64,000 nt of DNA. Source: Phocoena phocoena. Its lineage: Eukaryota > Chordata > Mammalia > Artiodactyla > Phocoenidae. The notes beneath the pieces are model-generated. The model saw only the letters and a list, made by a program, of their open reading frames with translations, made no database searches and was not told the DNA's origin. The position numbers and the translations under genes were made by a program. The stretch spans positions 44,658,879-44,722,878 of the forward strand of contig NC_089238.1 of assembly GCF_963924675.1 (NCBI RefSeq). The letters are read 5' to 3'. Below are positions 1 to 13,200 of the stretch, piece by piece; the first letter of the stretch is position 1; every line of letters begins with the position of its first letter.

Positions 1-1687
1 TATAGCTCATATATTTAAGAAGCCAGTGCAGTCAGTGGGACATGGTGGCAGAGCACTGGCTGCAGGGTCAGGAGAGCAGAGCTCTCCTCATTCTGCTGCT
101 AACCACCTATGGGACTTTGGACACTATCACTTGGATCACTTTGCCATTTCTGTGCACTCATGGCTTCTGCGTGCTTTTGCACCTGCAACTCTCTTAGAAG
201 AATTGCCCTTGGGCTTTTGGGTTCACTTTGCTCATAAGAGCAGAAAGCTGGAAGTCCTTGGGAGCTTACGTCCCATGAGGCAGCCCTTAGCCATTGACTG
301 GCTGATGCTGAAGCTGACAGCCCAGCTTTCATTGCATCTAAGCAGGACAGACTCTGAGGTGTAACTTACACTCTGGAGTTTCCTGTGGAATTAGGCTGAA
401 GCCACTCCCACAAAACTTTGTCTGAAATCGTGCCCTTGCTCGGTTTCTTTCTCTTCCCTGTCCTGCTTCCCCCACCTCCTTGCTGATTTCTCTTGGGAGT
501 GTTTCTTGAATAGATGCCATGAATCCTCACCAAAGAGCCTGCTCTGGGTAATTTAACATAAACAAGCACCTACTATAAAAGCACCAGCCACAGTTCCAAT
601 ATCTAAAACTTGGAGGTGGTAGTGCTTGCCCTCAAGAGTGTTACAAAAGGTTTGCACAGTGATAGGACTCAAGCACTGGACAGGTTCACAGAGGGCTTCT
701 TGCTAATTTCTTTTTACACCGTTGTCACCCACAACACTGGGAGTGGAAGGTGGCGTCCTCTATGACAGGGCACCCACCCTCTTCCCACAGCTGTATACCC
801 CCAACCCCACCCAAGCTGCTATGCTCCCCATTCTCTATTTTTTTTTTTTTTTTTTTTTTTTTTTGGCACTATGCGGGCCTCTCACTGCTGTGGCGTCTCC
901 CGTTGCGGAGCACAGGCTCCGGACGCACAGGCTCGGCAGCCATGGGTCACGGGCCAGCCACTCCGCGGCATGTGGGATCTTCCCGGACTGGGGCACGAAC
1001 CCGCGTCCCCTGCATCGGCAGGCGGACTCTCAACCACTGCGCCACCAGGGAAGCCCCCCATTCTCTATTTTGATCTTGATCACTAATTTCCATCTGACCT
1101 AGCAGTAATTAACAAATCTTTTTCTCTCATAATCAAAGACAGGGATCTTGTGCGATCAGCCCAGGGATTTTACTTTTATTCCCATTGGTGTACGTCTCCA
1201 AAGAAAAGCACTAGGTTTATAGGTGAGGGAGGTCTTTGGTTTAGTGGGTAGAAGGGAAAGTTAAGAGACTTTTCAGAAGCCACATCAACTCCATCACTGA
1301 TTCACTGTAGTCTCGACAAGTCCATTTGACATCTCACTATGTTCATCTCATCAGTGACAGAGCCATTAATATTTACAGACAGTCCACTAGGTACCTGAAA
1401 TTATTCTAGGCACTGACTTTCTCTTGAAAAGCAGGGGAAGCGTCTATGATGCACCCACAGTAGTGGGTGAAGATTAATTAATGTAAATAAGTAATTGTCT
1501 GAATAATGCAGAGCACCCGGACACCTCACAAATGGATACTGTGTAAACATTACGCTGGATGAGTAATGACAGCTAAGGGTTGATGGACAAATTTCCAGCA
1601 AATTTAAAGTCTCTGTCAACCAGTGAATGAAAGGAAGCATTTTCTTGATAGTTCATAATTGATGCTTTTGTTTTTCTGACTGCTGAG
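1..1687. other. Non-coding stretch upstream of first visible PMFBP1 exon
   Basis: I see no exon with good splice sites and coding sense here. It holds one reverse CHR-type SINE (841-1055). Reading upstream of the 1688 exon in frame meets a TAG at 1649-1651 with no ATG before it, so the start codon of PMFBP1 must come from an earlier exon that I could not place; it may lie left of the window. Confidence 0.6.
841..1055 (-). mobile_element. CHR-type tRNA-derived SINE, short form
   Basis: The element is in reverse orientation: a T tract (the SINE A-tail), then the body, ending in the inverted tRNA-like head 'ccaccagggaagcc'. A 15-base target-site duplication flanks it: 'ccccattctctattt' at 826-840 and 1056-1070. 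Open frames across it are SINE-derived, not genes. Confidence 0.93.
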
Positions 1688-1843
1688 GCCGGGGAGAGAG
1701 ACCGAGAAGTGAGCAGCCTGAACAGCAAGCTCTTGAGCCTGCAAGCTGACATCAAGAATCTACACGATGTCTGCAAGAGACAGGGGAAGACCCTGCAGGA
1801 GAATCAGCTCTGTGTGGAGGAGGAGATGATGGACAGCGGCCAC
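1688..1843 (+). CDS. PMFBP1: PMFBP1 visible exon 1 (residues 1-52)
   Basis: Acceptor 'tgctgag' after a T-rich tract; donor 'cac|gtaagg'. The 156 nt read [12 protein letters not shown]...MMDSGH in phase 0. By memory the human protein begins this block at about residue 4 or 5, which suggests that the missing upstream exon codes only a handful of residues. Confidence 0.88.
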
Positions 1844-1991
1844 GTAAGGGCTTCAACATCCGTTTCCCACCTCTGCCCCCCCGCTTCCACCTCTGCCCCC
1901 TTGGGCAGGACCAATAATAGAAAGTTCTTCCACTGGTCATTCAAGAGCATTTATTGAGCAAGCAGTGAGAAAGAATTAAACACACACACCC

Positions 1992-2048
<57 letters not shown>

Positions 2049-5000
2049 TGCCATCCCTGCCCTCAGGATTTTTCCATCTAGCTATCTCCAAGGTCATCTA
2101 CATCTGAGCCTCTGTCTTTTCCTTATCTGGCCTTTCACACCTGGCTTTGCAGCATCTGAGGCCCATTGACCTGAAAAGACCAGATCATAGTTATATAAAG
2201 AGAGTAGCATCTCTTAATGGATTTTAGACAAACTTCTAAATCACCCATGAAAATAACAACCATCCCACTTGCTCCAAGATGTCACTTCCTATTGGTGCAA
2301 CAGGAGCTCTTTATTGCCACACCTGCAGCTCTCTGACTACAAGCTTTTCTTCTGGAAGCAGGAACCCAATCATAGGACAAGCTGAAGTACAGAAGAGTTA
2401 ATACCCCTAGAAGCAGCCCTCAACCAATGACTGATGGGGAGATGGTTGATTAAATAACCTATCTCCCTTGCCCTATCTCACTGGAGATAACTCCAGGCAT
2501 GCTCTTTGCTCTGTCCCAGAGTTCCTCAGTGGGGCCCAGCATCAGTTGCCCAACAGTGCTAACTAGGTTGGTAACACACACCCTTTCACAGTTTCCTTCC
2601 CTGCCTTGTTCATTTCCCCGCTCCCCCTACCTGAGTTTCCTAAAATCACCTTCCACATAAGCTACTACTTGACGTCTGGTTCCTTGCCATAGGACTTGCT
2701 TCCAGAGGTGCCCAAGCCAAGATACTCAGTAACACCTGTCCTGAACAGGAGGACCTCCTGGCATGATCATCTTTCTTGAGACTGTGATTTTGAACTAATA
2801 CTTACCCATAGCCTAGGCAGTTCATCAGCTGAGGCAACTTCATTTCACCCTGAGGTTTTCTCCCTTGGAAACTCTAGCTCCAAGCTCTTTAAGCCAGCCT
2901 CTAAATTTTTCCACACAAGCTGGGGAGCCAGCTGGGAGATATTTTCCCATAGCTCTGTAAACACTTTGGGTTGCCAAGAACTCCTAACTTGCAGTCTTCA
3001 TTTCTGCTTAGGGACTTGAGTCCTTGGCAAACATAAGGCAGGTACTTGTTGCACAGACCTGTTGTTAGACCTCCAAGTTAGCGTCTTAGGTGCTGTGTAA
3101 ACAATCACCATCATCTTCAACGTTTGCAGTCAAGGACCTGGTCTCTCTTAATTGTGTCTGTTAGACTTCTCCCGGGACTTACCACCTCCCTATAAGAACA
3201 ACAGATTGTTCCTCTGCAATGCCCTAAAAATGCTAACAACAAAGTAATTCTACCTTGTCTTACTGAGCACTACTGTCCTTTCTGTAGGAAGTCACAAATA
3301 TAGAAAAATCCATTGGTTTTCCTAAATGGATCCCAGGAAGAATATTACCATAATTTATTTTCTTTCAGCGTTTTAAGATATTTTCACCATTGCTGTTGCA
3401 AGTTTATTTATTCCCCCAGTCAGGGAAAGCCATGTGGCATATAAATGTACCTGGCAACTTGGAGGGAGAAAGGTATTGTCACATTTTTATTCTAATTGCC
3501 CAGAAGAAGGTCGAACAGCTTGAAGCAAGCTTTAAAACACGCTCTTTTTTCCCCAGCACTTAGCGCAGAATTTAAATTGCAGACTACGAATACAAATACA
3601 CAATTAGATGTAGATTTAACACTCATCTACTCAGAAAATCATGCAAGATCTGCCTTCCACAAGGAAATATAATATGGGAACAAAGGGGGAACCCAAGACT
3701 TTCTGAAATTTTGACTAATATCTGACAAGGAGCTGGAGAAATAAGCAGGAGGTCATAGTTCAGGACACAGTTGTGTGAAAAAATCAAAATATTATATCAG
3801 ATGTTATGCGTAACTAAAGGAGTGGCAGGCAGAGGGTAGGTGACCTTGTAAATCAAGAATACGTTGTGCTCCAAATCCCACGAACAGAGAGAGCTGTGCC
3901 TAGGGAAAACCAAGTGAGGTGCCTAGGGTGCAAAAAGTGCCAACCCTGTACTTGCTCAACCCTGAGACTGAATGCCTCCTTTAAATTTGCACATCACTTG
4001 CCTCACTCTAGTCCCAACCCTGCTCACATATCAAAAGTGCCTCCATTAAAGTGAAAGGAGAAAAGGACAACAGAGATATCATAGTAAAATGATGATGAAA
4101 CCAGAAAAAGAGCAGTTTCCCAGGCTCCTTTGGCCCCGGCGGTGGCTTGGAGAGAATACCCTGATATTCAGTAGAGTCTGGATTGCCAAACTCATCTTTG
4201 CAGTGGACTGAGGAATTATTTTTAGCAGAAAACTGTAAGAAATTTGATTTCTGCAGATAAAAGTAATTCATTGAATATATAAAGATTAATACACTCGATG
4301 GAAATTATCACACAAAGATATCATTTTGAATCATTGGGAATAAAAAAACTTTAAGAGAAATTGCTAAATGCAATGTGGGATCTAGGATTGGCTCCTGGAA
4401 CAGAAAAAAACATAGTAGAAGAACTGATAAAATCCAAATAAACTATGTAGTATAGGTAATAGCAGTTTACCAATGTTAACTTCCTAGTTGGACAAATGTA
4501 CCATGGTTATGTAAAATGTTAACATTAGGGGAAGGTGAGTGAAGAGTATATGGGAACATTCTGTACTACTTTTGGAATTTTTCTGTAAATCTAAAATTAT
4601 TCCAAAATAAAGAGGGTTTTTTTTTTTAAGTGAATCTCTGGTAAATAGAGATCACTGATAAGAAAAATGTCTAAACCATGAAGATGTGTCCAGAAGAAAT
4701 GGATGTCACTGAAACACACAGTTCTACACTCTACCAATATAAGAAAGTACAAGGAATGCAATTTGTAGAAGATATAGAAAGTAATAGGTGAACCTATCTA
4801 GTGATATAAGGCTAAACCAGGCTTACATGGGAAATATCTCACTTCCTACCTCAAAAATAGGGAAAGAAGTTCTGACAATGACTGGGAAAAGATGGGGCTT
4901 TTCCTCTTAAATGAAGAAAAATAAAAATCAGCAGGGATTCAGTTTTCAGAGCAATGCTAACCTGAGCACAAGAGTCAGCACAAACTAGGAGAGGGAATAA

Positions 5001-7052
5001 AATGGTTTAAAAGTATTTGGAAAAGCCGGCTTTAGGTAAAGCAGCAGGGCCTGATGACATGCTTCGAAGAGAAGCAGCCGCACAGCACAGGGAGATCAGC
5101 TCGGTGGTTTGTGACCACCTAGAGGGGTGGGATAGGGAGGGTGGGAGGGAGGGAGATGCAAGAGAGAAGAGATATGGGAACATATGTATATGTATAACTG
5201 ATTCACTTTGTTATACAGCAGAAACTAACACACCATTGTAAAGCAATTATACTCCAATAAAGATGTTAAAAAAAAAATAAGACCCAGCACAGCCAAAATA
5301 AATAAATAAATAAATAAAGAGTACTTAAGGAATTGGCAGGTGTTATTACATAGCTGCTAGCAATTATCTTTGAGAACTCAAGGGGATAAAGAAAGTCCCT
5401 GTAGACTGAAAAAGGGTAAATGCAGTGCTCATCTTTTTAAAAAGGGAAAAAGGACAATCCCGGTAATTATAGACCTGTCAACTTAACTTCAATATCAGGG
5501 AAAATATAGAACTTAACATCAATCAATTAGCATCAACTTGAAAAGCACAAAGTATTGGGTGGAAACCAACATGACTTTTCAAAAGACGAATCATGCCAGG
5601 CCAATTAATTTTCTTCTGTGATCAAGTGGCCACATAGGCAAGGAGGGAGCAGTAGCTATAATCTCTTTGACCATAAGTAGGGCTGAAAAGTAGTCTAAAT
5701 ATGGCAACAGTTCCTACAGGTGGCCAAGTCTCTATCTTTTAAGACAACTGAGGCCTGGACAGAAATCTAGCTGAGAAACACTGGTAGACCAGATGGCCTC
5801 TGGAATCATTTCCAACCCTGGATAGTCATTTTAGTAACTAATCTTACTTCCATGAGACTGTTTCCAACTTGCTCATTTTCTCCAGATCTCAGTTTAAAGG
5901 TCAAAGCAGAATCTAGTAAAATATCTATGTCTTCACTCTAAAGAAAACTTTTTTAAAAAAGAGGACAAAGAAGCAGTAGAAAATGCATTGATGCCTTTGT
6001 GACACTGCTTTTTGGTACAAATGTAAGTGAAATTCAGGCTTAATCCATAGTATGTCATTTTCTATTCATGTAGAATTAAGAAAAATAATCTTTTGAATAC
6101 TTAAGGATAAATAAGTAGAAATTTAATAGGTCTCAGATAAGTCTAGGCATTTCTCCAAGTCTTTGAAATTTGACTCCTAAGCCCATAGGTATCTACAGTG
6201 TGCAAATGTTTAATTCTCATCCAAGAAAACTCTAGTTTCTCTGCAGGTATGAGCAGTTCTTGGATCTTTATAAGCAGGCAAATTAGATCAGGTGCTACCT
6301 TTGCCCTGTACTGAAAGATTTTAGTGAACTCTCATCATCTGGTTGGTCTCTTATATTACCTCAAACCAAAATTAAACCCAGAAGTTTTAACATGTCTTCT
6401 GAGGAAGAGATGATTAGCAGTTCCCCAGTATCACTGCCAGGTTACTAAGCTTTATACTAGGAAAGGACATTCTTTACCCACAGGAGGCTTTAAAGCCAAA
6501 GAACAATTATGAACACACCAAAGTATAGATGATGTACTTGGAGGGGAAGCCCTAAGGAAAGAGTTTGACTTCTTTAAAAGAAGAGCATTTCTCTTATTCT
6601 TTTGGGTAATGAAGACACAGTGGGGACATGGATATAAGGGAAAGCAGAGAAAGAATATAATGAGGAGATTAGTCAGTTTTCAACTGGGTCATACACATCC
6701 AGCAGTGGAGAGGCAGGTCCAAATCAATACTTGCACACAAGCACTAGAAGGACCAGGAATCCTGTTTCTTAGTTTTCAGAGATCAAGTCACTGTCAACAA
6801 AGCCAAGAGAAACAGGATTGGAGCAAAATTTGGTAAGGATTTTATTGGGTATTAGCTTTACTAAAATAAGCCCTTCTGCAGTAACCATACACCAGATGTT
6901 CACTCCTTTGCTTTAGTTCTACCCACATTAAGTATTTATTCGTGACCACGTCTTTTTCCGATTAGCTCCCCACCCCAGAGTTTACCTGTATAGACAGAGG
7001 ACTTGGGCTCTTGAGAACCTCCCCCATATATGTTTCTGTGCATGCACACCTG

Positions 7053-7093
<41 letters not shown>

Positions 7094-10000
7094 CACTCCC
7101 AAGTCCCTTCTCTCTGAACCTCATTCACAGATGAGTTGTAAGAATAGCACAATTCTTATCTTGAAAAGGATGAAAGCACTTAACTAAAAACATTTATTAT
7201 AAACGTTGGCAATTGTAGCTACACAGAGTAAATACAAAATTCAGCTTTGTTTGGCCTAGGAAAGAATTCTCTCAGGCCAAGGGTTCAGCTTGTCTTTGCC
7301 TGGGATTTTTTTTGCCTGGTGACCATTGTGGTGCCTTTTCTGTCTTCTCTTTCAGATTGAACTGACACAGTCAGCTGTTGTCTTTCTGGCTCTGAACTGG
7401 GCTGATCAGCCTCCCTGATCTTATCTGTGCTGTCTCCACCCACTCTCACTACAGAAGATTTTCTCTCTTTTGGGTCCCAGCTCTTACTGAATTAATCTCT
7501 TTAACACTCCATCTCTCCAGTTACTCAGAGAAAAACCATGGAGTTATCCTGCCTTGTATGACCATTATCTCCCACCATCCCACATCTAACGCAGAAGCAA
7601 ATCCTGTGGAGTCTACTTTCAAATATACATCTAAAATCCAGCCATCTCTCCCAACTCCTCCCTTGGTCCATGCCGCCGTCACTTCTCACCTGGATTCTTG
7701 CAGTAGCCTCCACGCTGGTCTCCCTGCTTCTATCTTTGACTCCCTACAGTTCATTTTCAATCTAACAGCCAGTGTGTCCTTTGTGACATCTACAGGAGAT
7801 CACATCACTTCTCTGCTCAGTATACTCCACTGGCCTTTCACCTCCCTAAAAGGAAAAGTTAAAATTTTCAGAAAGGCCTACATGGTCCTAGAGGACCTCA
7901 CCTCCCTTTCCTTTCTCACCTCATCTGGTACCGTTCTCCCCCTTACTGTCTCTGCTCCAGCCAGAACAAAGTGGCTTCTCAAACACCGCCAGGCCCCTCC
8001 CACCTCCAGGCCTTAGCACCTGCTGTTACCTCTCACTGGAGTGTTCCTGTTGTAGATTCCCACCAGGCTCCTTCCCTGCCTTCCCTGGACTCAGATGTCA
8101 CCTTCTCAAAGCGATCTTCCATGAGAACAAAATTAATTCCAAATTACAACTTCCTCCATCCTGGCATTCCTCATCTCCCTCCCCTGCTTTACTCTCCTCC
8201 ACAGCACTTTTTCCTCTTAATAAACTACATAACTTACTTCTGTAATTTGCTACCTCTCTCTCTCTCTCTCATTCCCTCTCTCTGTCTCTCTCTCCCTCCA
8301 CACATTCCCCCCAGTAGATGCAAAATTCTTGAAGGCAGAGATTCTGTTTTATATACTTCTGTATCCCCATTGCCTAGTCGAGTGCTTGGCACATAGCTGG
8401 TGTTCCCTTAATATTTGCTAAACAAATTAACTAAATGAAAATATATTCACACAATAGCTACCATGTTAATGTTCATAGCAGCATTACTCATAATAGAAAC
8501 CGAAGCAATCCAGCTATCTATTAACTGGTGAACAGATAAACAAAGTATGGTGTATTCATACTCTTCAGCAGTAAAAATCAGTATTCAGAACAGAATCCTG
8601 ATTCTTGCTACAGCCTGGATGAACCTCGAAAACATTATGCTAAGTGAAAGAAGCCAGACACAAAATATGACATATTATACAATTCCACTTATATGAAATG
8701 TCTGGAAAGGGCAAATTCATAGAGGCAGGAAACAGAGTAGTGGTTGCCTGGAGCTGGGGTAGCAATGGGAGTGACAAATGGGCATGAGGGAATTTTCAAG
8801 GCGATGGAAACATTCCAAAACTGGATTGCAATCATGGTTGCCCAACTCTATAAATTTGCTACAAATCATTGAATCATACACTTAGAGTAGTTGAATTTTA
8901 TGATATATAGAGAATACTTCAATAAACCGATTTAAAAAAGTTTATTTTAAAAAAATTTGAAATTACTCTGTTAATGAGGCCAAGGCCACAAGCTCAAATT
9001 CTTGTGAGCCAGTGAGATTGCTTATTCTCTATTTTGTTTCTTTCTTTCCTCCAATACCTAGCTGTGTGTGAATCTATAATCTAGGCCCTATAGGAGTAGA
9101 CATAACCCCTGCCCTTTGGGAATTTATAATCTAATTAAAAGATAAGATGCACAGAGATCATTACAATGCAAGGCAGAATATGAAATGCCACATTAAGGAC
9201 ATGCCAGGGAAGTGTTAAGTAGGAAGACAGTAAGCAGAGAAGGGCGCTAAGGAATGCCTACAGGCCACCCTCTTCACCCCCCTCTCTTCCACATGTCACC
9301 ATGTTACTGAAAGTGGGATCTGACTGCTCGCTACTCTAAAGCCAATACTCAAGAGGCAAGGTTGGTAAAAGGAAACTGCTTTATTTCAGAGGCTGGCAAC
9401 TGGGGAGGAGGGCAGACTCACATCCAAAGACTGACTCCCCCCACTGACAATCAGTGGGCAAGAGCTTTTAAAGCAGAGTTTCAGGGGTGTATATGTGGAG
9501 GGAGGGGGCTGCATGCAGAAACAGCACAGTCAGCCCTGACCGTCACCTTGAAATTGGTCATCGGTGGGTCTGACCAGCATCATCTTGTTTGTTTTAGGTA
9601 CAGTTAATCTTCAGTTCCAGGGTGGGTTTGTTCCCACTTCTTTGAGCCCATTTCTCAGAATTGTGGCAGCTTATGTCATGGCTACAGTCTGGTCATCATG
9701 TAATTAACTTTTTTCACCTGGGGGTTTCAGTATCTACCAGACAGCTCAAGGGATACGGCTCAGAATATTATCTATAGCCCTTGAGGAGGAACTAAATGTC
9801 CTTGACTTTGTTTAATGACTAAACTGTTATTAGTCGGTCTTGTTTGACTGCTTTACTTTGCTTCTGCATTTTCTCACTTCTCTGATTAAACTTATTCTTT
9901 GGCTAAAGTTTTTCTACAGACAAAAGGCAGGCAGAGCACATGGAGGGGAGGACCATAGGGTCCTGCTCCATTTCAACCAGGAATATTGGGAAAGAAAATA

Positions 10001-10187
10001 TAGAAGCATCAGTGCAAAGATCTCAATTGTACTAGAATAAACAACTCAGGGATGTGTCCTATTAGCAGAATACCTGATACAGTGTAGGTGTTCAACATAT
10101 GCATGAATGAAAATGTAGGTGGGGTGTGGCAGCATTTCAGGTTGATTGTAGACTGGCAGGGAGAGATCTCACACACACATACACACG

Positions 10188-10230
<43 letters not shown>

Positions 10231-13200
10231 AGCATCTGCAAGGTCACATCTGCCTTCAGAATGAGACAGAGTCAGTGCCCAGATGTGCCTGAACAATATC
10301 TCTGCCTCCCGTTTCCCAGCATTCCAGAAAGCTATTTCCCCAAGAGTTTGTCCTTTTATCTGGGCATTTTTAATAATCAAGTTTAGTCCAAGAACCATAA
10401 CCAGAAATTCATTCCCTTCCAGGTCAATTGTGTTATCTTTATACGTGAAGACAAAACATAAGCATATTATCGAGTGTATCTTTATACTACTCTCTAGGTT
10501 CTTTATGTGAATGTTTTTTCTTCTGACCTACATAATAGGAATGGTAGATCTAAATAGTAGGAAGAAACTATGGTTTTTTCCTTCTTTTAAATCCTTCCCA
10601 TAGAGTGAAAGTGCAAAGTGATGTTTAATTGTGAATAGAGTGAAATGTTTAATAAGTGCTCTGGAGATGAAAAGATAAATGGATGGATAGATGGATGTGA
10701 ATGGTTGAACAAATGAAAAAGATCAAAGAATGAATGCCTGCTTGGTGACAGTCTAAAGCCTTTCTGTATATTTGATCTCAATTACAGAATAAGAAGCAAG
10801 TGTCAGCATTTGAGGAGTCACACATGGAGTTTGAGCCCAATAAACAGTGTCATCTGAGACAACTCCAACAACTCAAGAAAAAGTTGCTGGCCCTTCAGCA
10901 AGAACTGGAGTTTCGCACCGAGGAGCTGCAGACTTCTTACTGTTCCCTCCTGCAGTATCAGTCCATCCTGGAGAAGGAGACTTCCGACCTGGTTATTCTC
11001 CACCATCACTGCAAGATGAAAGAAGATGAGGTATAAATAAAGTAACTATGGAAATGTCCCATATGCCCATGTACCTACAGAAATCAGGCCAAAGCTACTA
11101 GAAAGCAAGCATTGGACTTAGAGAAGAGCTTCACAGCATCTTGAGCAGGTTTTATCAACTTTCCCTCTTTAATTCTTGATTTTTTTTGAAGCTGAACAGA
11201 GGGAACTAAACAGAATGGCATAATTGGGTGAAAGCTCCAGTATTAATGCACATGGGGTATGTGGTATGTGTGTACATGTGTGTGTGCACACACATATATG
11301 TGTATGGTGTGCATGTAGGTTTGTCATCTCCATTCTATTACCATGGCAATTTAAATGCAAAAGACTCTGGTTCTCTGAGGGTTATGAAGGAGGTATAAGG
11401 TCCATTAAGTCAATCATATTTAGAAAAATCAAGTTTGGGTCATATATAAATTCCTGACACTTGCACAGTTGATAAGATAACCAGACACTGAGTCTTGAGT
11501 CAATCACTGACAGTACCAGATCAGTCATTTTTTTCAGACTGGAGTTTTAGATCACGTAGACTTAGCTTAAGTACATTCTGGACATTCATTTCTATTCATG
11601 TCCGAGGATAGTATTTTTTTTTAAACCAGAAAGTATCATCCTTGTAGAATCCCAAGTAAATTCCAAAGACCAAAGTCATAGAACTAAAATCAGCTGGGAA
11701 GTGATAGCACTGGCAGTAGTAAAACCATGGGTTCAAAGGAATGGGACAGGGACTTCCCTCGTGGCGCAATGGTTAAGAATCCGCCTGCCAGTGCAGGGGA
11801 CACAGGTTCCAGCTCTGGTCCAGGAAGGTCCCACATGCCGTAGAGCAACTAAGCCCGTGCGCAACTATTGAGCCTGCGCTCTAGAGCCCGTGAGCCACAA
11901 CTACTGAGCCTGCTCTCTAGAGCCCACAAGCCATAACTACTGAGCCTGCATGCCACAACTACTGAAGCCCACGCGCCTAGAGCCTGTGCTCCACCAACAA
12001 GAGAAGCCACCGCAATGAGAAGCCCTCGCACCGCAACAAAGAGCAGCCCCTGCTTGCCGCAACTAGAAAAAGCCCGTGCGCAGCAACGAAGACCTGACGC
12101 AGCCATAAATAAATAAATACATTTATTAAAAAAAAAAAAAAAAGGGAATGGGACAGGCAGCCTCCTCTGGCATTTTCTTCCTCTGCCCTTAAAGATAAAA
12201 TTCCAAGGGCTATCTTGAATGGTGCTGTTTTAAGAACTAATTCCAGGGGTTTTATGAAGGGCCTTAAAGAACATGGAATTTTTTTTAAAGGAAATATTAT
12301 GACCAATAAGAATTTGCTGAAAAGGACTGGGAGGGAAAGGAACAAAGAAAGGTTATCCTACATAATATAATCTGGGACAAAGCCTGTGAGCATAAACCAT
12401 GGTTTAATAAAGCTAATGCAGGGCTGTGTTAAAACTGTCTGGTTCATCTTAACTTAAACAAGAGTCCAGCCTAGATAAAGTCACCCTGAATTAGTTGGGA
12501 TTCTATTTGGCTGCATATAACAGAAAACCCCATAGTAATAGTGTCTTAAATAAGATAGTTTATTTCTATGACATATAAAAGAAGGTCAGAGAGAGGTAGT
12601 CTAGGACTGTTATGGTAACTACATGTTTCATCAGATACATAGGGTTCTGTCTTTCAGCACCACCATCATCAGCCCAAGGCTTCCATTTTCTAGTTCACCT
12701 AAGACAGCTGCTGGAGCTCCAACCATCACATCTTCATTCCAAATAATCGGGTGGGAGGTGGGGTGGGGAGAGAAAGGCACACTCCTCCCTTTTAAGGACA
12801 CTTCCCAGGAGCCGCACACAACACTTTCACTTATATACCATCGGCGAGAATTAGTCACGTGGCTACAGCTAGTTCTTAGGAAGGCAAGGAAATGCAGTGT
12901 TTTAGTGAGGCTCACTATTGTCCCAAATAAAGTCAAGGTGTGGGATTCGGCAAGCAGCAGTCACAAAATGGGAAAACTTTGGAAAAATTACTTTAGGCAT
13001 TCTGCCAATTTCCCCCAATATTTTGTTCACAGAAGTATCAAACTTCTGTCTAATGTTGGGTTTCCCAACAACAGATCTTAAGGAGATGAATATAAGTACT
13101 AGTCAATTCAGGAGGTGATCCCAGGAAGCATGGTGGGAGAATAGGGAAGTGAGTCAAACAAAGGCGGGAAGCCCATAAAGAAAATCAAGAGGATCACTGC

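Larger units (their letters stand above)
1844..10787. other. PMFBP1 first visible intron, 8.9 kb, repeat-filled
   Basis: No further exon is supported. It holds a CA microsatellite close to the donor, an old L1 3' end (4290-4629), an L1 tail joined to a SINE-like tail (5070-5317), a second CA repeat, an L2 fragment (7520-8430), another L1 3' end (8450-8945), a solo LTR (9302-9975) and a third CA repeat. About 2380-2720 resembles an old LTR remnant, but I cannot name it. In 2050-4290 and 5320-7050 I otherwise see only A/T-rich unique or very old repeat DNA. Confidence 0.7.

Noticed and set aside
722..1102. Overlapping frames of 126, 107 and 71 codons
   Set aside because: They run through a reverse CHR-type SINE; the same peptide types recur at 27771-28211 and 61698-61993 in other SINE copies.
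1979..2046. Regularly repeated units that could look like a CRISPR array
   Set aside because: The repeats in this window are dinucleotide microsatellites and dispersed SINEs in a mammalian genome; no repeat-spacer structure exists.
7558..8396. Frames of 152 and 141 codons
   Set aside because: They lie in an L2 fragment, have no start or splice context and no protein-like conservation.
12623..13081. 152-codon + strand frame in a PMFBP1 intron
   Set aside because: Low-complexity composition, no splice sites in phase with neighbouring exons, and it overlaps a probable old repeat.
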